From Maylandia zebra (taxonomy: Eukaryota; Chordata; Actinopteri; Cichliformes; Cichlidae), in NCBI RefSeq assembly GCF_041146795.1, contig NC_135176.1, forward strand, positions 17,991,786-18,055,785: 64,000 nucleotides of DNA. The letters are read 5' to 3'. A program made the position numbers and the translations under genes. Under the pieces are notes generated by a model. The model worked only from the letters and a program-made list of their open reading frames with translations. It made no database searches and had not been told where the DNA came from. Of the stretch, positions 1 to 11,787 are shown one piece after another (within the stretch, counting starts at the first letter, position 1; every line of letters starts with the position of its first letter).

Positions 1-129
1 GGCTACCTCGAACGCAAAGAAAGCACCAGGCAGCTGCTTCTCATTTGACGTCGAGCACACACTCGAGCGGCCTTCACGCACATGCAGTTCTCAGCACACA
101 AAAGCACGAAAGTGTCCGTGTGTTTTTAC

Positions 130-3100
130 CTGTAAGGTCTTTGGCCAGGTCTGGGTGGTTCATGAGACAGTGACTGGCGAATTTGACACACTCCAATCTG
201 ATAGGCACGTGGATGTCATTAAACCTTTTTTTGATAAAAGAAACGGACGTTAATGTCGGCGACTTTAAAAGGTGGCTCGTACATGAACATAGCTCTAAGA
301 AGACGGCGTCTCATGTGGGTACACAACATACATCAACAAGCTCACTTTATATTACACTCTGTCACATGACTCCCGCCAAACCCTCCCACATATTTTGGAC
401 ACGCAGTAAAATTCAGGTATATTGGGGCCGAATAAGTCTAACTCTAAGCCAGATAAACTAGCTAAGCTGCACTTGACAGGGTCGAACCCTGTAAAACTAA
501 TGAGATACAAATTACAGCCCAGACTCTCTTTGTGGATTAACAACAACATGTAATCTGTTTAACCGTCTACAGACAGGCTTCACCAGACTCTCCCAATGGG
601 TTTAAGAGATATATTAAGGTGAAAAAACTCACACTTCTGGTGTGTGACGTGCTCACACACACCCTGATATAAGAGAACCCAGTAGATTCTATTTTATTTC
701 TCATGGTAAGAGCAGGAAACTGTAGATACGCTGCATGTAAGCAGTCTACTGCTAACGTTTGTTTCCATCCTGTGCTCTAATCTACTCTACTTTAATACAT
801 AGTATTATCTATGAGCCATTAAAGGGACAGTTCACCCACAATTCCACACCTGAAAACTGCTTGATCAGCTGCAGGAAGTATTCTCAACTCTTCCCTTTGT
901 TCTTTGCAAGACTTGATTTTATAATACAATTGTACGACTGTTCAATGCAACACCATGACACGCGTACATTAAAGACAAGCACAGTTCTATTTTTCTCATT
1001 TATTTTAATTATCTACGGCCTCGTGCTCACACCCGATTCTCCATCTGTCTTTGTTTTGATCATCTCTCCGGCCTATGGCAAACAGTTCGCTGTGTTTTAT
1101 CACACAGGATTTGTGTGGCATTTATGTAGTAATAATAAAGTGAAGAATCCAGTGTAACCACAACAAAAAGAAAATATATTTAGTTTTAATATGGTTTAAA
1201 ATATAGTATTAATCCAAAAGTGAACCAACCAATTGATACTAAATGCAAGCTAAAAAAGAAAAGATGATTCTTTTGTCTCTTTGAAAGCAAAGTTATCAAT
1301 CAAATCGCGATTATAGAGACATTTGTCAGATCCACAACACTGAATCCCACCTGCCCAGGTAACACTGCCAGAGTGGTTTGTTCTGCGCAGCCAACTCAGA
1401 GTCCTTGGCTCCAAACATCTTAGCCAGCAGCTTCACCACCTGCAGCCTCTCATCATTATCATTACTCTGCAGAGACGAGCGGGGAAAGACAAAGAGATGG
1501 GGAGAGAAATGATGCACCAAAATCGGCTGCGTCGATTGGAACGAGGTGCCAAGTCATTTACATTAACTACACGGGAAACATTACCGTTTTCATAACAGAC
1601 AATGGCAGTACTTTCTTTGGTATCAATCTTGTTTGCAAATCAGAAGCAAGACAAAGGGAGACGAGGAAGGAAGAGGAAAGGGGTGAGCATGAAAGAAAGA
1701 CAAAAGTGCAATAGGGGGAGGAAAGAGGAAAGAAAGAGTGAGAGATAAAAAGATGAAACGAGCGTGAGTGAGAGAACGGCAAAGGGGGAGCAAGCATCAG
1801 AAAGAGAGAGAGAGCGAGAGAGAGAGCAAGAGAGAGAGAGAAAGAGAGCGAGAGGGGTTCTGGTCTAAAGCAGAGAGATTTTATCACAGCTATTATTTTG
1901 AGGAGACAGCAGTGATCCTCACTCCCCATGAACAGTTAATGAGCGTTATCCATCAGCGGGATGCCTTTATGAGACACTGCAGAGGCAACATTATGCTGAC
2001 TGGCTGACTGCTTTATCTTTCTAATATGAATCAACAAACCTGCAGAGAAAGTGAAAATGTGCAGTTCTGTGTGTAATGGCTACAAGACTTAAGGCTTTTG
2101 CAGTTTGACTGTAGTTATAATATCAATACTTATTGAAGTATTGCTGCTTAATCTAAAACTACTGCTAACATCACAATGCAACTGCTTTAAAAATATTAAA
2201 TTCTTGTAAACATCATAATATTATGCAAAACAACTACACAGACAAAGATAAAATAAATAGATAAATGTGGATTTTTTCCCCTATACCTTGAGCTTGAACT
2301 CCAGCTGTGGCAGCACTGAGAGCAGCAGGTGGCTGTCTATGTTGTAAAGCTCCAAGATGAGGTCAAAAACGTGCTCGGACAGATCGCTGACTGAGGTCTT
2401 TCCCAGCATCAGCACCTGGTTGAAAAACTGATGCAGACGACAGAGCAGGAGGAGTAACGATTACTGATGAAACTCCTACATGATCGCACGACTCAAACTC
2501 GGACTGCGTTAGCGGAGAGAGGAGTAAGTACGTGTGTGCAAGACCATAAATCATCTTACGTATCTGAGATCCATCACAGAACAGCTATTGAAGGTGGGAG
2601 GGATTCGGTATTTTAACCAAGGACGTGTAAACCACGTGGATTAGGAGGCATTAGAAGTTTGCCGTAATGTTCACCATATCTCTTAGCTTCATTAGCACAG
2701 ATATGAAACTCCTACAGCACAGAAACATTTCAAGCATGGCAGGCTGTGCTTTAAGTAGAGTTAATATCACATTCTTCATATCACACTACACGCCACCGAC
2801 TTCAGAGCCACAGTTACACCTCTGAATGTATCACTTTTGAGTGTTATGACTGTTAACAGCTTTAAATATGACTATGTCTCCTGTGTAAAATGAAGTAAAG
2901 GATTAAAACAGCACTATAAATAAGAGTGTCAAAGATTTCATCTTACATTGGTGATGTAGGGTTCAATAGCCTGGGCAGTCCTCTTCAGCAGAGCTTTGGC
3001 CAGGTCATATGCTTGTTTATTCAAATTCTGGATAACAACAACAAAAACAAATTGGTGAATAAAACAGCAAATCACAGCAATGTTCAGAGATGTGGCTGTG

Positions 3101-6100
3101 AAAGACGAGGGTGTAGTCCATCATCTCTTGTCTGAATGCCATTTGGATAGTTCGGGAGCAGATGTCCACTTATTCTTGTGGACCAGTGCTTAAGCTGCTT
3201 TACCTCTTCCCACCTGCAGGGGTCTCACTGAATTAGAGAGGATGGAAAATCATACTGGCCTCTGTCTAGTGAACATTTCAATTTATTTTTTAAGGTTTTC
3301 CTTTACTGAGCCGGTTCTACTTGGATCATCTCTTGTGGCGGTACTACGAGCGCGTTACTGAGACAGTTAAACGGATGCGCATCTGCACTTCACCCGACAT
3401 ACCTTGTGCGCTGGCACTAGATTGACCAACACGGTGTCCAGCAGCTCCTGCGATACGGTGTCTCCCTCACAGATGATGGAGCTCATCAGATCCACCATAT
3501 GCATGTGCACTTTCTGGTTGTGCCCATTGCTAGGGAAACAATGCACAAAGATTAAGGACGGACTCTTTGTATAACTGATGTGACTTGTTTTTCTGACAGG
3601 ACCTCTCATTTCAAAAAGTAACCTTCCTCTCAAACAAAACACTATGCGTCTTTGAAAATGCACCGCTCACACAAAGGGTGGGTAAACCTGCTCATAATGA
3701 TCTGCACTACAGCAGGGCAGCAAAGCTTATTAGCTAAAGTTAAATCTGATTGACTGTCTTCCTTAACAGTACCAAGCATTACCAGTCTCATTATGTGGCA
3801 CTCTCTGGAAACACCACTTCCACACATACTAACACCATCTCACCAACACCTGCTGGATCACTGAGAATATTTTAAATGGAAAGCAGGCTTCTTTAGATTC
3901 TTTCAATGCAGTAAAAAGAAAATAAAAAGAATTAAGCACCGTGTTGGCACAACCTTGACACAGACAACCACAATCTTTCCAGTGGCAAAGAGCCAGATTC
4001 TGTACTGCAGAATTTAGCCCTGGAGGTTGTGTTCAGCACAGTAAAATTGAGAGGTGGGGGTTTAGAAGAAAAAAGAAGAGAGGCGAGAGGGCAATCACTT
4101 AGAAACAACTGTACCGCTACTGTGCATTTTTACGATGCAGCAGCAAAGACAATTTTCAGATGTTTGAATCACAGCAGCTTAGTGCTGTCAGGACTGCAGG
4201 AAGGCAAAAAAAAAAAAAATTAAGGAAGGAATTAGAAAAAAATAAAAATCTGGGCACAGACTCACATGCAATACACCATGAAAACCGAGGTGGTTGGTTG
4301 TGACTTATAAATAGGGACTCACTTGATGACCTGGAAGAGAGTTCTGTAGAGCTGGGTGAAAATCTCGTTGCTGTCTTCAAGCTCAAAGCAAATGTTGTAG
4401 GATTTCACCCATGCGATGTTCTGGGGGGAAAAAAAGAAAAAGAGGCGACAAGATATATATGAAAATATTCATGCAGCACAGCTGTGTTTTCTTGTCAAGT
4501 GGTTAAAACACTTATAGGCTTCAAAGTTGATATGGTGACAAAATTCAGCTCTTATGAACGAGCAGCAGCTCAGTGAAGTGTGCATGCGTCTACCTGCTGA
4601 ATGCTCCTTCCCCCTTTAATTCAATTGTATTTATCTAGCACCAAATCACAGCAGCGGTCTTCTCAAAATGCTTTAAATTGTATCACAGAGATAAAGCCCA
4701 ACAATCAAAGAGCACCCTTTGAGCAAGCACTTGGCAGTGGGAAGGGAAAAAAAATCCTGAGAGAACCAGGCTCAAGGAGGAGCAGCAATCTGCTGTAACT
4801 GGTTTACCTTCATTTCTGGTCTCCACCAACCTCTGAAGCCCTTTAACAGTTCAACGCTCCAATAAGTGTCTCCCATTAAGTTCACTTCCCATTTTCTGAC
4901 TGGGTTGAGCTGGAGGTTGGTGCTAAGTGGGTGCTAGGGTTGGGTACTAAAATATTATGCAGGTTCCAAAACCTAATAGGCTGTACAAACAAAAAATATT
5001 GTGCCACTTATCATTAATCCATAAATATACACTGTATGGACAAAAGTACTGGGCCACCTGTATATAACATCTACAGGAGCTGCATAGATTAACAGACTGT
5101 AGGGTCCAATCTACCTGTCCTTATCATGTAGCTGGTAGAATCCTCCTCTATGGAAGGCTACTGCTACTGTCAATCCAACACATTTGCAGTTGTTGTCAAA
5201 ACTCATATTGCTTTACAACATTTAATGGAAATGCATCTTGATGCAATACATGCAAAATTGTAGTTTAACATAAGCAGGCAAACACCAACAAGTATGAGAG
5301 ACTTACAAATAAAGCAATCTTGAAACAATAAGTTGCAGCAAGTCTGACTGCTTTAGAAGTGCCTACTGTACCGGGTACAGTAATGCATGCAATCTTATGC
5401 TAATGGAACTTGCTAAACAAGAGGGAAAAAAACCAACAAACAAAAAACCAACAGCTATAAATGCAATCATTTCCAGGTAACATTCAGTCTTGTTTTTTAA
5501 AATAAGCCTGAGGGTATTCAGCTGTGACACCGTGACCAGGCACCAGCCGCCTCTTAAGAGGACTGAAATTGGACACTAAAATAAAACTCGCACTCAGTCC
5601 CAACAGGTAAGGACAAATGACACCAGAGGAAACAGTATTTCAGGGCAGTGACCAAGTTTAATGATAAAGCATATCAATACTGGCCAGTGCAAGGGCTTCA
5701 GTGTATTAGGGCTGCATGGCTCTGGATCTGGCTTGCTCTGATACACACAGCAGAAAGCACTGAGATAGCACGACAGTGGAGAAAGCAAATGTTGAGAAAG
5801 AGTGAGAAATTGTTCTTCCAAAGCCAACAACTACTCTGTGTGCTGTTAGCACAATTAAAACCTTTGCAGTTGAAAAAGCAATTCAAGTTCTTCATTAAGC
5901 CACCCACTTAACATGCTTAAAAGTGACCTTTTCCACTACTCCCACTCTCCACTGATATGTTTTACATATCCACCGCATGCTTTGTAAGGATAACATATAT
6001 TCTTTAAAGCTAGTTAGTATGAACTTGGCCTGCTTTGAAGTTAGTGTGAGCTGACTCTACTGCAGGAAGATTACTTCTTCATCAGAACTGCTTAATATAA

Positions 6101-8888
6101 GGCTGAGATGAGCTCACAGTGATCTTGACCATCAAATTTGAATCAGTTCATAAATTAGGCCTGTGCCATATCAAACCATCTGTTATAGTAAGGTAGAGAT
6201 ATTTGTAGTGATATAAAAATGTCAAATCATTGCCATGTGTTTATGTTTCCTAGTGCATTTTACAACACAATAAGCCCAGGCACGTCTGAAAGCGAGAGTT
6301 GTGTGTCAGCCTCTGATCCAGTACCTAAAAAGAAAGCTCAACAATGCACAATACTTTGTAAAATATGCAAGAATACTGTTCCCTCTGAAGGTGGAACATT
6401 GAAGTTGTTTCACTGCTTGAGGCTAAAACACACCGCCGAGTACCAGCAGTCTACAGAGGAGGAGATACTAACAGCTGGTGACATGTGACCCAAAGGTAAA
6501 CAGACAACTCCACTGAGCTTCACTGGAGCACTCACTAGCTGCGCTCCATATGACAGTAAGAGCAAACAGTGGATGAAAATTACTGATGCAGCTACATGGT
6601 GGCAAAGCAGGGCTTTAAGCATTTGGTTAAAAAGACTGAGCCAAGTCACAACATCTCAGGAAGACAATATTTTCCGATTTCATCACATGGCAGTATTTGT
6701 GCAGGTTGTTGAAGTGCTTCAAGGCTAAATTTCAAGCAAAAACATTACCCAGGTAAACGATATCTCTCACGACCATCATGAACACTTGTGCTTAGTTTAA
6801 GCATGTACAACCCTTGCCCCTCCCCCAAAATTCAATAGGTGTAGTTCCAGCTATTAAAACTCTGTATTACACACTCCTACAACAGATCATTTGGACTTCA
6901 CTGTTGCTGTATTAACAATAATCATAAAAAAAAGAAGAATAAAAATGGCAAGATTTCCCTCGTCTTCAAATGGCCCATTTATGCCACAGTTAGAACTGCA
7001 GCTTTAATTACAATCCTAATAATCATTACGTTGCATACAAAAGACAATGACTTGCAATTAAAAGCAGTTTGTCTCTTTCAATTTGTGGGGAAATTGCTTC
7101 TTGGCACAAACTCATAATTTAATGAAAAACGCACACACACACACCGCAATGAACCACACAAGCAGGAAGACCGAAAAACAAAACAAACCATTAACGAGGG
7201 AAAAATCAAATCAGAACGAGATTCTTCAAAGAGCTTCCAAAAATGCTAAAGGCTAATTTAGTTTAAATAAATAATTTTCTGAAGGCGCAGTACATTTTTT
7301 AATCCTTTAAACGGAGTTCAGATACGGTTAGCTACAGTCATTTATTATGCAACCAGGAGTGCACACATGCATTAGGCCTCAGTCGCACAAAGTTGGAAGG
7401 AAAAGGTGTACTCTCCGACCAAACAGAGAGTGGTTGCTAGCAGTTGCTGAATGAAATCTATTGCAAAGAGGAAGCCATCCTTTCTCAGTGCACGGCTGAC
7501 CTTTTACCTGCACAATGCAACGCATGCTGAATGCGGTGGCACTTTAACATGCCTTTCAGAGACATCAGAAATACTACTTTATTGTAAAAAAGCATCTCTG
7601 CTGCCATTTAGAGATAGCATCCACACACAGAGCAAAGCCTTCAGCAAAAGAAGTAACCAATATCCAAGTGGCTGTTCCTGACAGTTCTGTGATGCACAAG
7701 CCTCCATTGTAGCAACCAGGTGTACACCTCTTGGTATTTAATGTCACAACAAACAACTCCACACACTCCACTGTTGCAATTAAAGAGCCAGGACAGCACA
7801 ACACAACACCACAAATTTTGTAAAAGCTCAAATTAAACTCCTCGCTGTATTTTGATCAAACTACTTGGGACCAAATTCAATTTACTGTGACCAAAGCCCC
7901 AATGCTACACGTTAGCCACAAAAGCTCAGTCACGCACCTCCAGCAGGTAGAAGTATCTGTTGAACTGTGCGCTTTTAGTGTCCTCCAGGCCTTTCAGTTG
8001 TCTGGTGATGAACATGAAAATGTCCTAGACAAAACAAAAACACGCATACAGTGAATCCTTCATGTGAGCAGCTCTACTAAGCAAAATTCAGGCATGATCA
8101 AAAAATTACACTAAAGTAAATAGAAATACATTGAAAATGTTCAAACTGTTAATAAAAGGACACACATTGAATGAATTTCAAGTACACCTGTTGACTGAAT
8201 ATATCAATTTGTCCAATTAGCATTAAATTATTCCTCTAGAGAAGCAAAAGCAGAGTTGTCTAATTACAACAGTAACTCTAACAAGACAGAGTGAAGACAT
8301 TTCGAGAAAATATGAATCACCCTACCTTTAGTTTGTCTGGGGAAGTGTAAGGGGCCTCTGGGGCATAAATCCTGAATATGTCTGCCAGACAGCAGGCCAC
8401 CAACAGACGCACATCTTTATCTGGGTGTTTGAGAAAGAAGTCTGAGGCCAGGTGGAGGGCCAGGTTCAGGTAGAGCTCCTTCTCTTCCTCAGAGTCCTGG
8501 TCCATGTCCATGAAGGTCTTGACGACCATCTAGAAAAGAGATGGGGCATTTTAAATGGGGGAAGGCAAGTCCCCGAGGTTAATGGCCGAGCAAGGGGTAA
8601 AACAATCATCACTCCAAGACAATGAGGTTTAAAATGGCTTTATTCAGGTACACCAAGCAAAGTGAAACATTTTGTTTTAAAAAGATGATTATTCTTTCAC
8701 TGATATATCAGCAATATTCCTCAATAGAAGACGACTCCTAAAACTACTACTGAAGCAGTAATGACCAATCTGACACTGACCTTGAGCCTTCGAACCATTT
8801 CCTCCTTGGAGATTTTGTCAGAGATCTCCTTGACCCCCGGGGGGTAGGTCACCTTCCCGTCTGTGGCTCGAGCTTTAGAGTGAGCCAT
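130..8888 (-). CDS. pds5b: PDS5 cohesin associated factor B, N-terminal part (partial gene)
   Basis: PDS5B binds the cohesin ring at the kleisin-SMC3 region and, with WAPL, sororin and acetyltransferases, controls cohesin release and cohesion in the nucleus. Nine coding exons on the minus strand, in protein order: 8781-8888, 8326-8529, 7938-8024, 4323-4420, 3403-3529, 2947-3027, 2287-2427, 1351-1466, 130-224. They sum to 1057 nt, about 352 residues, with compatible phases; all have AG acceptors and GT donors. The start [20 protein letters not shown] matches vertebrate PDS5B rather than PDS5A, whose N-terminus differs. Further conserved stretches are [36 protein letters not shown] and [10 protein letters not shown]. 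These are the first HEAT repeats; the family is ~1450 aa, so about three quarters lies left of position 1. The last exon ends in phase 1. Confidence 0.96.
225..1350. other. pds5b intron, no recognisable element
   Basis: Intron between the last two pds5b exons in the window. AT-rich unique-looking sequence; I see no repeat family, RNA gene or conserved exon. Positions 1-129 are the start of the next intron and are likewise featureless. Confidence 0.6.
1795..1856. repeat. (GA)n-rich microsatellite in a purine-rich tract
   Basis: AGAGAGAGAG runs with interspersed C/A within a ~190-bp purine-rich stretch (about 1630-1860) in a pds5b intron. It causes spurious low-complexity reading frames on both strands. 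Confidence 0.85.
4612..4800. repeat. Teleost dispersed repeat (LINE/SINE-tail type)
   Basis: Begins with TTTAATTCAATTGTATTTATCTAGC and continues through CAAATCACAGCAGC, CAACAATCAAAGAGCACCC, GAGCAAGCACTTGG and GAACCAGGCTCA, a diagnostic string of a repeat very common in percomorph, especially cichlid, genomes. A second, shorter copy starts at about 16668. Family assignment is from memory of its layout; the 3' end of an L2/CR1-like retroposon is the likeliest identity. Confidence 0.6.
5025..5100. repeat. Possible Tc1/mariner-like non-autonomous fragment
   Basis: ACACTGTATGGACAAAAGTACTGGG followed by CACCTG and CTACAGGAGC resembles the end of a teleost Tc1-type repeat (TATGGACAAAAGTATTGGGAC). 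No opposite end or target duplication was found, so this is a weak call. Confidence 0.3.
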
Positions 8889-10203
8889 CCTCTTTAGCTC
8901 TTCACTGCCTGCAGAGAGACACAAGAGCATTAATTACAAACACAAGAGCAGCAATACTATTTTGACAGAGAGCAAAGGAAGAGAGTCAAACCCCAGAACC
9001 TTGAAAACTTGCTGAATCTTGATTTTTTTTTTTTTGGGGGGGGGGGGCCATGAAAAGGCACAATGTTAACTTCTTGAGACCCACAGGAAATCTTTTACTT
9101 TAAAGCTTCTAAAGCAGCCTGAAAGAGAGCAACCTCTGAAATATTCAGCGAGATATTCACAGCGCAGCAATAGCTTCCTACAAGCTGTGTCCAGGATGAA
9201 ATTGCTGCATTCAGAGAGCAAGGCTGATTTTTTTTTTCCCTTCCTTGTGAGCTTCTGCTACCATTGTGCTCCACATTTCATTACCGCAGCCACAAGCATT
9301 TCACGGATTTACACCCAGTTTGCGTTTTAGGGCATTCACATGATACAAAATGTGCTTTGACGTCCAATTTAGCTGCTCTTAACCAGATAATACATGCGGC
9401 ACCTTTCAAACACCTAAATGAACCATTCCCACTGTGGCTTTCCCCCCCATTAATGACATTAAAAGCAACAGAAATGTGTGCACCCAGTAAGAAGAATTTA
9501 CTCTTCACCTAAAGCCTGAATTGTCAGACAAACTAAAGCCCGGCTAAGGTTTATGACTATACCAAGAGCTTGAATGAGCTGAGGGGTGCACTATGAAATC
9601 ATTTTGACATAGCTAGGCTTTCTTTGTGTTAGCTGGCTTAACAAAATCCCAGTCAGAGATAACAGGTATCACAGAAGCGGTTATCGGCTTTCTTTGTTAA
9701 CCCGGGATTTCTGCTTCAGGCTCCGTGTGCTCTCAGACAAAAAGAGGCATAATTTAACTCTTCTTCTGCACAAAATGGATTAACTGAGTGCAGCCTACTT
9801 CAGTCAGAGACATTATCAGAGGAACATGTGATAGAGATCTACAAAAAAAATGTTACTGCAGAAGTTAACAGTGGCAAATATGGAAAAAGAGCAAAGCTGC
9901 AGAAAACGGTTAATCTTTTAAGCAGATATCTGTATTCCCCCCCCCCCACCCGGTGCACTCTGAGTGCTCTCAGGCTTTATAATTAAAGCATTTAAACATC
10001 AGTGCATTCAGTTCTGACACGGTACCACAGTCTAATAACAGAGAAGGTTGAAATCAAATTAGTTTTTAGTCAGATCAAAGTAAAATTAATTTTACAGATT
10101 TAAAAAGTTTTGGTGATTCAAATGAACCGATTCATTTTCTCATTTGTGGGCATTACAGCAGTTTAAAAACAGACTTGACAGCTCTTTAGGATCACAAGCC
10201 AAC

Positions 10204-11787
10204 TAGAGCTGGGCGATATAAGATTTTTTCATATCACGATATGTTTTTTTCATTTCAGGCGATAACGATATCTATCACGATATAAGCCAAATAACTATAT
10301 TTGTAAGATTTAAATGTGCCGTTGCTCACAAGTAAAATGTGAAATAATCAGCAGCTTGTTTTTATTTAAATATTTATTTCCCATAATAAGTTCAACAGGG
10401 TAGATGTACTTAAGGAACATGAGACTTTTTCAGATAAATAAAGGCAAATATTGCAAACTACACAAAAGGCAGCCGCTAAAGCGTTTAAGTTTCAAAATAG
10501 AACAAACGAAACAGACTAAATTGTCAATTCCACTTAGAAACAAAATATTAATTCTAAAAATAAATCTTAGTTTGTTTTACAGAAGAACAGACAAAACTGA
10601 CTAACTTTTGTCAATATCAAATAAACTGAGAACTAAAAGGAAATTCTCAATCTCTCCTTGTTGTATAGCTGAGCTTTTCAAACAGTTTTAACAGTTACTT
10701 TAGTCTGACAAAAGCCGAATGACGAATTAGCGCTTCCAGTCAGAGACCGAGGCTACGTCCACACGTACACGGGTATTTTTGAAAACGGAGATTTTCCGTT
10801 TTCGTTTTAAAAAATAATCCCGTCCACACATAAAGGCAGAAATGAAGGAAAACGCTGCTATCCACAGAAGGACTGGTAGCTCCCCTTACGATAAGGGTTC
10901 AGATCGCGCGAACAGGTGTGAAATGTGTGTGTTTAGTTAGTTAGTTTGTTTGCTTGTTTTAATCAATTTTAAATCATGCTTTTTATTTGTTTTTGTTTCT
11001 AATGTCTCTGTAAAGCACTTTGAATCACCTTGTTGTTGAATTGTGCTATACAAATAAATTTGCCTTGCCTTGCCTTATGAACATGCCAAAGCAGCAGGTG
11101 GAGCTAGATTCCTACCCGTGCAGAAATGTTGGCCAATCAGAAGTCTAGAAGCCACGGTGGGAAAAAGTAAACAAAGCTGGGGCATAGAAGCAGAACCGAG
11201 TCGTATGTGTGGACGGACAGTAACTGTGTGTATTTGTAAGCATTTAAACACTGCAGAGAGTAGAATTAACAGTATTGTAGAAATTCATTTCACCGAAACA
11301 ATAACGTGGCGCAGTGTGACATCAAAAAATGCGCACACCTTTGACGCTGCGTTTTCTCCGTTTTTCTAGTCCACAGTAAATGCAAAAACGGAGTTTTTAA
11401 AAATCTTTGTTTTCAGTGACCAAAAACGCCGTTTACGTGTGGACGAAAGGTGCAAACGCATAGAAAAATCTAGAGAAAAGTTTATTGTATTTCCAGACTT
11501 GCTTTCGGCACAATTTACAGTGCACGCTACTCTGTTTTTTGTCAGACTTGAAATAGCCGAAATACCTTCACGGCGGTACGGTGGCTGGCTGCTTCCCAAA
11601 CAAATACACATGTGCGGCTTGGCACTTGTGCTGTACGTAACAAGTCATGTGACGTGACGCTGCGGCTGTGATTGGTTCGGCTCTGCACTACGTAATTTGG
11701 ATTGGCTGTTCTTTTTTTTTTTAATTTTTCTATCGAGAAAAAGTTCTATCGCGATACATATCGTTATCGTTCTATCGCCCAGCTCTA
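10204..11787. mobile_element. hAT-like non-autonomous DNA transposon
   Basis: The left end TAGAGCTGGGCGATATAAG and the right end, read inverted, TAGAGCTGGGCGATAGAACG form terminal inverted repeats. Subterminal regions on both sides are rich in CGATAT/ATCGTTATCG motifs. Length 1584 bp with no transposase frame. An exact 8-bp target duplication is not evident (AAGCCAAC left against CGAGCAAC right). Another insertion lies inside it (10751-11447). Confidence 0.8.
10751..11447. mobile_element. Nested element with GTCCACACGTA-type inverted ends
   Basis: Left end GGCTACGTCCACACGTACACGG and right end (inverted) CGTCCACACGTAAACGGCG face each other, each followed by a TTTTTGAAAACGGAG-like or TTTTTAAAAACTCCG-like stretch. 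The nested copy contains a LINE-type 3' tail (CTGTAAAGCACTTTGAATC, about 11008-11026, then CTATACAAATAAA and TTGCC repeats to 11066). Boundaries are approximate; no target duplication was verified. Confidence 0.55.

Larger units (their letters stand above)
4421..7937. other. 3.5 kb pds5b intron with dispersed-repeat debris
   Basis: Largest internal pds5b intron in the window. It holds a teleost dispersed repeat at about 4612-4800 and a Tc1/mariner-like scrap near 5025-5100 (both listed separately). The rest (about 5120-7937) shows no exon, RNA gene or named repeat that I can support. Confidence 0.6.

Noticed and set aside
1567..2007. Overlapping frames on both strands with Ser/Leu- and Arg/Glu-rich peptides
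   Set aside because: Artefacts of the (GA)n purine tract.
130..8888. PDS5A instead of PDS5B
   Set aside because: The N-terminus [12 protein letters not shown], and HPDKDVRLL where PDS5A has NPNKDVRLL, match PDS5B.
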